A stretch of 64,000 nucleotides of DNA from a virus, in the IMG/VR virus record IMGVR_UViG_3300046009_004793, positions 1-64,000 of that record. One strand, given 5' to 3'. Shown here in pieces: positions 41,851-50,352 of the stretch. The notes beneath the pieces are model-generated. The model had not been told where the DNA came from and made no database searches. It worked only from the letters and a program-made list of their open reading frames with translations. Within the stretch, counting starts at the first letter, position 1; the number at the start of each line of letters is the position of its first letter. The position numbers and the translations under genes are program-made.

Positions 41851-43427
41851 TGTGGAGCCTGTTCGCCTTCTTGCTGCTCTGGTTGTATTCCTAATGCAAG
41901 CATTTGTTGTTGTTGTTCTACCGATTTAATCAATGCTTCTTGTTGTTCTTTTGCAATCTGTGCATTAATTTCTATAATTTCTTCATCGGTCTGTTTGAGT
42001 ATGTTCTTTCGAATATACTCCTCAGAGTAATAACGTCCAACCACTCCTGCCAAATTATTTAGCATATCTAATCTGTCACGAAGAATATCATTTTCTTTTA
42101 ATTCATTGAAATATGAATCTTTGTTGAATTTAAATGCAACATCTTGTTGAATTTTGTTCCACTCATCCTCTGTCATTATTCCCTTGAGAATAACTTGAGT
42201 CTTAATTAGATCTAACAAAAGAGAGGTGAACCTGAGCCTTAGTCTTTCTACAAATTTATAGAATTTAACTTCATCTCTTGTAATTTCAGCAGAACGACCC
42301 ATGTTGAATCCAGTTTCTGCTTCAAGTCGAGAAATAGGAACATTCAGTGCTCTATACAACTTCTTTTGTAAATAAAGAACGTCTTCCATTTCTCCTAAAT
42401 TTTGCCCACCATCTAATGTCTGTATTTCTGTTCCTCTTCCACCTTCTCTTCGTGGCATCCAGAAATCTTCCAACATATGCATGTGGTTTCTATCGTCACG
42501 AATCTGACCAGTGGCTGAATCATATGTAATTTTATTACGGTAACGATTCATGATCTCTCGTAGATATTGTTCTGCCTTTTGTTTTGGAAGATTTCCTACG
42601 TCGATGTAGAATATTCTTCTCTCTGGTGCGCGAGAAATTCGGTATATTACAACAGCATCTTCAATTTGACGCAACATGTTAAGTGGTCGTATTGCTTTTT
42701 GAAGATAACCAATTACTCTTTTTGTTACTGCATCCACTACACCAGAATGCGAATAAGCAACTGTGTCTATGGTAAATCTATATCCAGATGGAGTCGTTGG
42801 ATATAGTGCTTCCTTATCAGTGTCCGTATAGACGTAATACTCATCCACTTTCTTTACAAAAGGAATAATCTGACCACCAGATACTTTTGCTCTTTCTTTT
42901 TCTACTTTTCTTACCTTTTTGATTTTTACCGGATCAATTGGTATCAAAGAAACTAATCCTTTTTGTGGATTTGTTTTATCTATTTCTTTGTAGTAAAAAA
43001 CTTTGCTGTCAATATACCATCTTCTAAAAATTTCATGTCCTTTATTACTAAAGTCTAATAGTTTTAGGATGTGGTTATATTCAAAGTATATTTTGGTTTT
43101 TATTGAGTCTGGAAGATTTACATAATCTAAATTTAGTTTAATGGGTTTTCTGTCTTCTCCCATTACTATACTTTCATTGACAATATCTTCAATTGCGCTG
43201 TCAACTTCTGGGTGAAGAGCCATTCCTCTATATTGCCCAATGAGTTGGTTCTCGTCCCTAATAGAACCGGAGAAGTCAATGGATGTACCAAAGACTCCTC
43301 CAGTTTCAAATGTATAGGTTCCGTCGTAGGGTTCAGGTGTTACCGGAATCTGATTTGTTTCTAGACTCTTTTCTTCCTGATCTTTTCTTTTTCCAAAACT
43401 AAAACCAAATATGTCAGTTATTGCCAT
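41847..43427 (-). CDS. gp20: Portal protein gp20
   Basis: Forms the dodecameric vertex through which DNA is packed. G-Q-Y-R-G-M-A-L-H-P-E-V-D-S-A-I-E-D-I-V-N-E, then E-D-A-V-V-I-Y-R-I-S-R-A-P-E-R-R-I-F-Y-I-D-V and G-R-G-T-E-I-Q-T-L-D-G-G are T4 portal landmarks. 526 aa, T4 524. A Gln/Glu-rich tail (E-Q-Q-Q, E-Q-Q-E-G-E) follows the last helix. The Shine-Dalgarno is weak. Confidence 0.96.
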   Translation of the reverse strand: MAITDIFGFSFGKRKDQEEKSLETNQIPVTPEPYDGTYTFETGGVFGTSIDFSGSIRDENQLIGQYRGMALHPEVDSAIEDIVNESIVMGEDRKPIKLNLDYVNLPDSIKTKIYFEYNHILKLLDFSNKGHEIFRRWYIDSKVFYYKEIDKTNPQKGLVSLIPIDPVKIKKVRKVEKERAKVSGGQIIPFVKKVDEYYVYTDTDKEALYPTTPSGYRFTIDTVAYSHSGVVDAVTKRVIGYLQKAIRPLNMLRQIEDAVVIYRISRAPERRIFYIDVGNLPKQKAEQYLREIMNRYRNKITYDSATGQIRDDRNHMHMLEDFWMPRREGGRGTEIQTLDGGQNLGEMEDVLYLQKKLYRALNVPISRLEAETGFNMGRSAEITRDEVKFYKFVERLRLRFTSLLLDLIKTQVILKGIMTEDEWNKIQQDVAFKFNKDSYFNELKENDILRDRLDMLNNLAGVVGRYYSEEYIRKNILKQTDEEIIEINAQIAKEQQEALIKSVEQQQQMLALGIQPEQQEGEQAPQ

Positions 43428-43448
43428 AATATAATATCTTTTTTAAAA

Positions 43449-44003
43449 TTAAGAGGTTGGGCTTTGTGCTTCGTAAGTATAATGACTATAAGAAATAGCG
43501 ACTTGAAATTGTGCTGTTTGATTTGCTGCTGCCATATCTAGCGAAACTGGTCCAACCTGTGTTGGCCATGCATTTCTTAAAATTATTTTCTTTAAGAATG
43601 CATCAGACTGATGATCTAAATGTTCAACAGTAAGATCAACGCAGAAATTGCTAACGTGTCTTCTGTCTTGTGCTACGTTATCTTCATGGCTGTTAAACAA
43701 CTCTGACCATGCATGGAATGCATCCCAAGTGCTACTTGCACCAGTATCATCCAGTACTGTTACATTCCAGTCGTTATATACCCTGTCGCCTGGAAATTTG
43801 TAAATTCTTCCTCTAAACGGAATTGGTATATTTCCTACTATGCTTTCTGGTAGAGTTGCTGCAACGCAATGTGTGTCGATGAATAATCCGTTTCCACCAG
43901 TTGCTAAATTACTTGGTGGGGTTGCAGTAATTCTAAATCTATTTGGACGAGTACCACCTTGAAACTTGTCCTGAAACGTGGAAATTGAGTGAATTGTTGC
44001 CAT
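43449..44003 (-). CDS. gp19: Tail tube protein gp19
   Basis: Stacks into the inner tail tube. F-Q-D-K-F-Q-G-G-T-R-P-N-R-F-R-I-T near 11-27 is the conserved gp19 opening, followed by F-P-G-D-R-V-Y-N-D-W-N-V-T-V-L and F-L-K-K-I-I-L-R-N-A-W-P. 184 aa, T4 163. Directly after gp18 with its own late promoter and an AGGAG site, consistent with high demand for tube subunits. Confidence 0.93.
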   Translation of the reverse strand: MATIHSISTFQDKFQGGTRPNRFRITATPPSNLATGGNGLFIDTHCVAATLPESIVGNIPIPFRGRIYKFPGDRVYNDWNVTVLDDTGASSTWDAFHAWSELFNSHEDNVAQDRRHVSNFCVDLTVEHLDHQSDAFLKKIILRNAWPTQVGPVSLDMAAANQTAQFQVAISYSHYTYEAQSPTS

Positions 44004-44023
44004 TTTGTCTCCTGTGTTTTACT

Positions 44024-44031
44024 TATTTATT
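44024..44031 (-). promoter_or_regulatory. Late promoter AATAAATA before gp19
   Basis: The box overlaps the gp18 stop region, 20 nt before the gp19 ATG. The predicted leader carries AGGAG. Confidence 0.6.
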
Positions 44032-45187
44032 ATAAAACGGCATCAGTATTTAGGTTAGTAATTCTAAGTTTGACGAAGTTTACAGACTTTGTTGGTTTGA
44101 TGAATACATCAGCAACAAATTGATTTGAGTCTATAATTGAGGCTGGATTATTTGATTCATCACATACAACTCTATAATCAAATATTCCTCTTCCTTCTTT
44201 AATTTGCTGTAAGAATCCATTTGCAGAATTAGCAAACAGAGATCGTGTTCCTGCGTCGTTTACTTCGAACAAAACAGAACGAGCAGATCGTCCCAAAGTT
44301 TGTTTAATGTAATTAATTAGACGAACTACATTTACTCTTGTGAGACTTGATGTGCTTGTTGCTTCTCTTGTCTTATCTCCGAATAGATAAGTTCCCTCGC
44401 CAGGAATACCGATTACAGAATTAATTTCAGCATCATCGTAAAGTGCATCTTGTTCAGATGCTTTTGGATTCTTTACAAGACGAACTACATTTAGTATTCT
44501 TCCGCGACGAGTTCCGGCCGGAGATGACCAAAGAGTTGCATCTCTATCGGTTCTAGCAAAACATCCAGCAACATCTGATGCGAGTGGAATTGTAACGAAG
44601 TTTTCACCAACAGTTTGATTTGACAAACCAAGCATTACTTTTTCACCACCTACTAAGAATGCTTTGTTATCAGTGGTTGCATCTGCAACTGATGGGAATG
44701 CTGTTACACCAGATACTGCGGTTCCGCTTGCATAACCAGCATAAGTTACACCCACAACACCGATTGTTGTATCTCTTTCTGCAATTGTGTTTAGTACTGC
44801 CGAGACATGTGTTGTGTTGATTTGAGATGTGAAAACAGTATCTAATTGAATGTTTGTATCAAAAAACGCAGTTGAAGTTTCTGCAATTCTAAGAACACCA
44901 CCGTATGAGAGGTAATTATAAGCAGAATACCAATCCTGCTTCCAATCTCCGGTTGGTCCTGGTCCGGTGGCTCCACCATATGTTGTTCCATTTAGCAAAC
45001 CAATCCAGTCTGCTAAACTTTCAACTGTCATATAATCATTATCTTTATCTGCTGTTACCCCGAATAGAGTAACTAAACTTGGGGTGCTGAGGCTGAACAT
45101 GCCTGAAATGTGAGCACTTCCTCCCTCTGAACCAGCGACTACGAATGAATTGTCAATTACGGTTACGCTTACGTTTGGTCTTGCCAT
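44030..45187 (-). CDS. gp18: Tail sheath protein gp18, compact form
   Basis: Contractile sheath subunit. M-A-R-P-N-V-S-V-T-V-I-D, then G-M-F-S-L-S-T-P-S-L-V, W-Y-S-A-Y-N-Y-L-S-Y-G-G-V-L-R-I, and the conserved C-terminal R-S-V-L-F-E-V-N-D, then I-D-S-N-Q-F-V-A-D-V-F-I-K-P-T-K-S-V-N match sheath proteins. Only 385 aa versus 659 in T4: the outer protruding domains seem absent or very small, leaving the core needed for contraction. AGGAG lies inside a short hairpin. Confidence 0.88.
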   Translation of the reverse strand: MARPNVSVTVIDNSFVVAGSEGGSAHISGMFSLSTPSLVTLFGVTADKDNDYMTVESLADWIGLLNGTTYGGATGPGPTGDWKQDWYSAYNYLSYGGVLRIAETSTAFFDTNIQLDTVFTSQINTTHVSAVLNTIAERDTTIGVVGVTYAGYASGTAVSGVTAFPSVADATTDNKAFLVGGEKVMLGLSNQTVGENFVTIPLASDVAGCFARTDRDATLWSSPAGTRRGRILNVVRLVKNPKASEQDALYDDAEINSVIGIPGEGTYLFGDKTREATSTSSLTRVNVVRLINYIKQTLGRSARSVLFEVNDAGTRSLFANSANGFLQQIKEGRGIFDYRVVCDESNNPASIIDSNQFVADVFIKPTKSVNFVKLRITNLNTDAVL

Positions 45188-45217
45188 TTTTATCTCCTAG
45201 AGATGCCTTACTAGGGG

Positions 45218-45225
45218 TATTTATT
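45218..45225 (-). promoter_or_regulatory. Late promoter AATAAATA before gp18
   Basis: Lies 30 nt before the gp18 ATG. The leader can pair CCCCTAG (45216-45210) with CTAGGAG (45200-45194), one mismatch, covering the Shine-Dalgarno. The predicted start near 45212 would remove part of the 5' arm. Confidence 0.6.
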
Positions 45226-45232
45226 TAATTCG

Positions 45233-46897
45233 TTATTTCCACTCGTCTGCTTTCCATAAATCCTTTCCGTCTGAAAATGTCTTCATATCTTCGTCTTCGT
45301 AGGAGGAAATAAACCCAAAAGGCGCCAAATCGTCCTCAAGTTGTTTAATTTCATTTTTATATAAAGCAAGTCTGGTGTCCAGATTAGTTAATTCTTTAAA
45401 ATAGGGTTGTCTTGATAACCAGGCAAAAAGAACTAGAGACATTACTAAATCGTCCGTATGACCATCTTCCGCACCATAAGTCTGTGCTTTACTGACAAAT
45501 GACATCAATTCTGTCAGAATATCGTAATCTTCCAACATTAATTTGTCTTGTTCAATCATATTCTTTAGTACTGAACATCCAACTCGTTTTACCTGACTTG
45601 TCGTTCTTACTCCAAATACACTCTCTCCTTTTCCGAAACCGCCACTAACAACCTGTCCTTTTCTACCCTTCATGCTAGTCATAAGAACATGTTCATATTC
45701 AAGTTCACTGTGTAAAATATCAGCAACCTGTCCACCAATGTCATTGATCTCTATAAAGACATATGCTTTATTGTACTTGTAAGCGGCTTTTTCGATAACA
45801 GTAGGAAATAACATGGGTGATATAATATTATTTCTAAATTTACATACCAGTTTATACGGAGAAGTTGTGGCATCTATTACCGTAAATGCACTATAGTCTT
45901 TTCCCTGTCCTCTGGCAGTATCTACAGTTATAAAGTACAAATGATCTTCTATTGGTTGTTCATAAACAGTAAGACCATCTTTAGTAACATATTCTGGTTC
46001 TTTCCATGACATTGTATTTAATTTTGATGTAGAAATTAATGTGTTTGAAGATCCCAAAAAGTTACATTCAAATTCGGATTCGAACTGCTTTTCCGAAGTT
46101 TGTTTGATCATTTCCTCTTTCCACTTTTGATCTCTTAATTTTCCTCCAGATGTTACTGGAACTTGAGACCAGTGTACTTCAATTGGAACATATTCATTTT
46201 TTGTTGGATCTCCCTCTTTTCGAGTCGCACCCTTCCAAAGTTTATAAAACATATTAAGACCATTAGGTGTAGAGATAATTAAAACTTTGGTGCTAACACC
46301 AGAAGTAATTGTTGGAAACACAGAACTAAAGAATTCTTCTGCAATATTTTGGGGAACGAACGCAAACTCATCAAGAAATAACATGTTAAATGATCCACCA
46401 CGCACAGCGGATGCTGACGTAGAAGATGCTAAAATTTTAGAACCATTTTCTAATTGAATAGATCCTTTATTCCATTCTAAAATTCCTTGTTGAATCCATT
46501 TAGGTAAATACTCATATGCTAATTTTAGACGAGACAACATTTCTCTTGCCGTGGATTGTTTGTTTGCAAGAATTGCAACACTCATGTTTTGATTAAACAA
46601 AATATAATGTAGAATATAACCAATAACAGTTGTAGATTTTCCAGACTGACGAGGTAGTTTTGCTATGATATATCGGTTATCATGAAATTTTCGAACCATG
46701 TCCTGTTGGTAATCATAAAGATCAAAAGGAACAAGACCCTTATCAAGAGTTACGATTTTTATGTAATTTTTAATAAAGTAAACAGGATCGTTCGCACATT
46801 TAAGATATTCATCAATCTGTTCTTTAGTAAATTCAATTTTTACCCCAGGTCCTTTTAGGTTGGGATTTCCAAGATAACTTTTATCTTTGCTCGTCAT
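45233..46897 (-). CDS. gp17: Terminase large subunit gp17
   Basis: DNA-packaging ATPase and headful nuclease. Walker A L-P-R-Q-S-G-K-S-T at 81-89, Walker B M-L-F-L-D-E-F-A at 171-178 and coupling motif I-I-S-T-P-N-G near 210. In the RNase H-like nuclease, first Asp is in T-V-D-T-A-R-G-Q-G-K-D-Y near 322 and the last acids in D-G-H-T-D-D-L near 475. 554 aa, T4 610. Start overlaps gp16 by 17 nt. Confidence 0.96.
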   Translation of the reverse strand: MTSKDKSYLGNPNLKGPGVKIEFTKEQIDEYLKCANDPVYFIKNYIKIVTLDKGLVPFDLYDYQQDMVRKFHDNRYIIAKLPRQSGKSTTVIGYILHYILFNQNMSVAILANKQSTAREMLSRLKLAYEYLPKWIQQGILEWNKGSIQLENGSKILASSTSASAVRGGSFNMLFLDEFAFVPQNIAEEFFSSVFPTITSGVSTKVLIISTPNGLNMFYKLWKGATRKEGDPTKNEYVPIEVHWSQVPVTSGGKLRDQKWKEEMIKQTSEKQFESEFECNFLGSSNTLISTSKLNTMSWKEPEYVTKDGLTVYEQPIEDHLYFITVDTARGQGKDYSAFTVIDATTSPYKLVCKFRNNIISPMLFPTVIEKAAYKYNKAYVFIEINDIGGQVADILHSELEYEHVLMTSMKGRKGQVVSGGFGKGESVFGVRTTSQVKRVGCSVLKNMIEQDKLMLEDYDILTELMSFVSKAQTYGAEDGHTDDLVMSLVLFAWLSRQPYFKELTNLDTRLALYKNEIKQLEDDLAPFGFISSYEDEDMKTFSDGKDLWKADEWK

Positions 46898-47333
46898 TAT
46901 CTAAAGCCTTTTTTCTACTTCTGGACTGATTCACTATGTCCTGAAGATCACTTGTTGAACCAACATAAATTGCATTGGTTGTTTTATTATTTACCGTAAT
47001 TTCTTCTTTTTGAATATTTTTCTTTTGCTGATGCAGATCAATTAAATCTTTATTCATTTCAGCAAGTTGTTTTGCAAAATTAGAAACTACTTCGAATCCT
47101 CTGGGAGAGTCTAAACTTTCTGCCAAAGATATGGCATTTTCAAGACTATCTTTTCCCTTTTCTATGAGTTCTTTTAAATTCTGTCTAGCATATTCAAAAT
47201 CTGAATCAATTTTTTTAGTATCTTGTGGTTCTTTTGGTTGAACTGGAACAAGAACTTCTTTTGGGTTTGATTTAAAATCTACACCTAGACTTTGAGATAT
47301 AGAATTAAAAACATTTGGAACATCATCTGTCAT
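46881..47333 (-). CDS. gp16: Terminase small subunit gp16
   Basis: Oligomeric regulator of gp17. F-D/E-Y-A-R-Q-N-L-K-E-L-I-E-K-G near 45-58 is the conserved motif of T4-like gp16, followed by helical A-L/I-S-L-A-E-S-L-D-S-P-R-x-F-E-V-V and L-H-Q-Q-K-K-N-I-Q. 150 aa, T4 164. Start overlaps gp15 (ATGA) and its end overlaps gp17, as in relatives. Confidence 0.9.
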   Translation of the reverse strand: MTDDVPNVFNSISQSLGVDFKSNPKEVLVPVQPKEPQDTKKIDSDFEYARQNLKELIEKGKDSLENAISLAESLDSPRGFEVVSNFAKQLAEMNKDLIDLHQQKKNIQKEEITVNNKTTNAIYVGSTSDLQDIVNQSRSRKKALDNDEQR

Positions 47334-47998
47334 AGTGTGTCATCCTCCAAGATATCGATATTCATTTCTTTAATAATTCCAGAATCACTTTCTTTAATCT
47401 TGGAATATATGTAAGCCTTTGCGGTAAATTGTAAACTAGTATATAATTCTCTTCTTGTAGAAAAATCACCAGTGGTAAACTGATCATTAAATGATACGTT
47501 GTTCAATACAATAGGAACGTCTATTTTTGTATCCAATTCATTCATCTTTAAAGTAACAACAAACTCTGGAGAAAAATAAGGTATAACTTGCTCAACTATT
47601 TGAAGACTGTCATCAACGTTTCTTGCAAAAACATGTAAGTAATATTGAACGTTATATGGAACTTCAACAAAAGATTGATATGTGGTGGCTTCTGCTCCAG
47701 TTCCAACCGTTTTGACTTTTTTGTTTATTTTGTTAACTTTTCGCTGAGGATCATATTGAATAGTAGTTAATTCAAATGCTAATCTTGGAAGCATTGTTTC
47801 AATTTTTACATTATTTGAAATAGAACTTGCTTCAGTTAATCTTCTAACAAATTTTTCTTTTCCAGAGTAAGTTAAAGGGACACGCTTTCTCTCTTCCATC
47901 CCGGTGGATGTTTCTTTTGATACATAAATTTCATCAAATAAACCACCAAACGCTAATGTTAGTTTTTTAAGTGTATGATTGTAAAAATATTGAAACAT
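47330..47998 (-). CDS. gp15: Tail sheath stabiliser gp15
   Basis: Tail terminator at the head-tail junction. M-F-Q-Y-F-Y-N, then R-K-R-V-P-L-T-Y-S-G-K-E-K-F and I-E-T-M-L-P-R near 76 match T4 gp15 (G-Y-F-Y-N, R-V-P-I-T-Y, E-T-I-L-P-R). V-E-Q-V-I-P-Y-F-S-P-E-F near 155 matches I-V-E-Q-I-L-P-Y-F. 222 aa, T4 272; the missing part is the proline-rich T4 tail. Start overlaps gp14 stop (TAATG). Confidence 0.93.
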   Translation of the reverse strand: MFQYFYNHTLKKLTLAFGGLFDEIYVSKETSTGMEERKRVPLTYSGKEKFVRRLTEASSISNNVKIETMLPRLAFELTTIQYDPQRKVNKINKKVKTVGTGAEATTYQSFVEVPYNVQYYLHVFARNVDDSLQIVEQVIPYFSPEFVVTLKMNELDTKIDVPIVLNNVSFNDQFTTGDFSTRRELYTSLQFTAKAYIYSKIKESDSGIIKEMNIDILEDDTL

Positions 47999-48912
47999 TA
48001 ATAAGTTCCTTCAGAGAATGGATCTATTTCGGTAAAATCATAAATCTTCATAGAATCACCTTCACTCTTAATATCTTCATTATCTCCTACTTCAAACGTT
48101 GTGACCGGTGTAATTGGAATAATCAAATTACTTCCAGTAATTCCTGAAACATAGTATTCTGCTCCGGAATCTTTTCCTCGTATAGACTGAGATCCATATA
48201 AGAATGAGCCACTAATTCCATATATTTCCATTGTATCGGTGCTGCTGTAGAATTTAACTACCTTTGCTTCTGCGGTTGCATTAGCATAATTACCTCCAGT
48301 AACACCAGCCACCTGAAACACGGTTTCTCCATCGTAAAATATTTTACCGGATGATATTTCACTAGAGAATGTAAATATGGAAATAGATGCTTTATTTTCT
48401 GTTTCTACAACATCAATATCAGTATCACCAGTTTCAAATTCATCATTATCAATTGTTGTAAGTTCACATGTTAATGCATAAGTGTATAACTTTCCTGCTT
48501 GATAAAATGGATTTTCATGTTCAACGAAGTTAATTTCAAATAAACCTTTTGTCAGAGGAAAATAAATTAAATCACCTTCTCTTGGTCTGGTTATCGTGTC
48601 ATAATGATCGGATACTTCTTGTTTAAATCTTTTTCTGGAAAGAATAATAATTGCTTTATCTCTAACTTCTAAACCAAATTTAGAAACTATATCTCCCTCG
48701 CCTTCAAAGCCATTAACAGTAGCAATATACATTTCTATAGGAAATGATTTACTAAACTTATAACGAGCCTCACCGAACTCTTCTTCGATGTTGTACTGTT
48801 CTCTTGGAATATAAAGCATATCTCTGCCCATCGTTTTGATGATCTCTATTGAGAGATCTTCGATGACATTTTGCTCTCCAGAATAATCTTTGAAGTATGG
48901 ATTTCTTGCCAT
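47998..48912 (-). CDS. gp14: Neck protein gp14
   Basis: Head completion/neck protein. M-A-R-N-P-Y-F, then I-E-D-L-S-I-E-I-I-K-T-M-G-R-D near 18-32 and Y-I-A-T-V-N-G-F-E-G-E-G-D near 62-74 match marine T4-like gp14. F-S-K-F-G-L-E-V-R-D follows. 304 aa, longer than T4 (256); the extra C-terminal ~110 residues are beta-rich with Gly/Ser/Asp loops. Starts directly after gp13. Confidence 0.88.
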   Translation of the reverse strand: MARNPYFKDYSGEQNVIEDLSIEIIKTMGRDMLYIPREQYNIEEEFGEARYKFSKSFPIEMYIATVNGFEGEGDIVSKFGLEVRDKAIIILSRKRFKQEVSDHYDTITRPREGDLIYFPLTKGLFEINFVEHENPFYQAGKLYTYALTCELTTIDNDEFETGDTDIDVVETENKASISIFTFSSEISSGKIFYDGETVFQVAGVTGGNYANATAEAKVVKFYSSTDTMEIYGISGSFLYGSQSIRGKDSGAEYYVSGITGSNLIIPITPVTTFEVGDNEDIKSEGDSMKIYDFTEIDPFSEGTY

Positions 48913-48913
48913 A

Positions 48914-49720
48914 TTATCCCATCATGAAGTTTATTGGTAGTTCGTATTCAAGTTGAACTTGTTGTTCTATTAGTTCGATTTCCTGCATTGCTTCTTGAAC
49001 AATTTCAGGACCACGAAGAGTTACACCACCCGGAAGTTGAACACCACCAAACTTAGACATATTCATGCCCCATTGTCTTTTTATGAGAGCAGTTAAATAT
49101 TTCTTTAGAAGTCGATCATTGTATATCTCAGTAAATTTGTCTGGGCTTAAATTAACATATGCTTCGATCATCAAATTAGAACCAGCAATTAATTCTTGTT
49201 GCCAATTCATTTCTATATGAAGTTTATTTGTGACTTTACTAAACCGAATTGTCTTCTCTGGTTGAAATAGATCTTGAATTAAATTAATATAACGTTTGGT
49301 GCTGTCATACTGACCAAGACCCATATTTCGACTCGACATCAGATTAGTATTAATACCGAAGTAATCTGTTAAAGCCATTTGATAACGAATATCAAACATT
49401 GAAATATTACTGAAGGGTCCAAATTGAAACACTTTTACTATGGATAAAATGTCTGCTCCGGTTGGACCATCTCCACCAAATCCATTTACAGGACCTAAAG
49501 CATCAGTATCAATATACTGATTGGTTATATCTTGTGCTGTAACTGGATATAGAAAGAATGCTTTTTCAACACCATCAAAGTGTCTCTCTGAGAAATACTG
49601 CAAAGCATCATCTAATCTATCCTCACACTGTTGCCAATCAACGTTGATATCCACAACTGGTGCGCCCAGTTGACGTAAACTATACTCAATTAAAGTTTGT
49701 CTTGAGTTTGGTGCAGCCAT
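48914..49720 (-). CDS. gp13: Neck protein gp13
   Basis: Binds the portal after packaging to accept the tail. L-I-E-Y-S-L-R-Q-L-G-A-P-V-V-D-I-N-V-D near 10-28, D-R-L-D-D-A-L-Q-Y-F near 34-43 and the end motif S-K-F-G-G-V-Q-L-P-G-G-V-T-L near 219-232 match T4-like gp13. 268 aa, T4 309. The first core structural gene after the adhesin block, with a clear CATAAATA late promoter and AAGGAG site. Confidence 0.92.
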   Translation of the reverse strand: MAAPNSRQTLIEYSLRQLGAPVVDINVDWQQCEDRLDDALQYFSERHFDGVEKAFFLYPVTAQDITNQYIDTDALGPVNGFGGDGPTGADILSIVKVFQFGPFSNISMFDIRYQMALTDYFGINTNLMSSRNMGLGQYDSTKRYINLIQDLFQPEKTIRFSKVTNKLHIEMNWQQELIAGSNLMIEAYVNLSPDKFTEIYNDRLLKKYLTALIKRQWGMNMSKFGGVQLPGGVTLRGPEIVQEAMQEIELIEQQVQLEYELPINFMMG

Positions 49721-49736
49721 AAATTCTCCTTAAAGG

Positions 49737-49744
49737 TATTTATG
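49737..49744 (-). promoter_or_regulatory. Late promoter CATAAATA before gp13
   Basis: CATAAATA lies 16 nt before the gp13 ATG with AAGGAG in the short leader. It heads the neck-terminase block. Confidence 0.65.
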
Positions 49745-49756
49745 GCTTTTACTTTA

Positions 49757-50347
49757 TTACTGCAAGGGTTCTGTGTTGAGTTGTTGCTGTTTTTGTTCAG
49801 CCATTTTTGCTTCGCGTTCTTCCATAGCCTTTTTCATTGCTTCGGGCATTTCTGGAAGAGTGACGGGCAATTTGTTTAAATCCTCAAACGAGATATTTTC
49901 AATGTAATATTTTCTCGTAATTGGAGAAATGGCTTCATCTGGTTTACTTGCTGAATAGTTTGTAAACCCAGGCATGGTAATTGGGCAGTTCAACTTTGGA
50001 TAATCCAATTTACTGTAATCATTACCATTTGCAACCAACCAAGTTCCTTGTCTATCACCGCATCCACAACCACCGCAGTAATATTGTCCTTGTGTCTTAC
50101 TTTCTTTGAGATGTTCGCATGGGGGCAAAACTCCACCCAAATGCTTGTCACCAAAGCAACTCAAAACACGAAGTTGTTTTGTCGCTTTGTTTATCTTTTT
50201 CTCATTTAGACCACGAGAAGTCAAAGACATGGCAAAACTTTGAATCATGCCTATTTTCTTTGAAATTACTGATTTCCCATCTGGGACTGCTACGCTACGA
50301 AACTCAATAGGATTTGGTTTATTAGAACAGGTATTTTCTTCACTCAT
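49757..50347 (-). CDS. Cys-cluster protein of unknown function (196 aa)
   Basis: Central metal-type cluster: C75 or nearby, then C-G-G-C-G-C-G near 91-97 and N-C-P-I-T-M-P-G-F near 120-128. This resembles small phage proteins with a C-x2-C-G-C...C-P-L pattern, probably binding zinc or an iron-sulfur cluster. The C-terminus is helical and Gln-rich. It lies between the Cys-rich adhesins and gp13, and ends 13 nt before the gp13 late promoter. GGAG lies 8 nt before the ATG. Role unknown; might help assemble or oxidise the neighbours. Confidence 0.65.
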   Translation of the reverse strand: MSEENTCSNKPNPIEFRSVAVPDGKSVISKKIGMIQSFAMSLTSRGLNEKKINKATKQLRVLSCFGDKHLGGVLPPCEHLKESKTQGQYYCGGCGCGDRQGTWLVANGNDYSKLDYPKLNCPITMPGFTNYSASKPDEAISPITRKYYIENISFEDLNKLPVTLPEMPEAMKKAMEEREAKMAEQKQQQLNTEPLQ

Positions 50348-50352
50348 AATAA

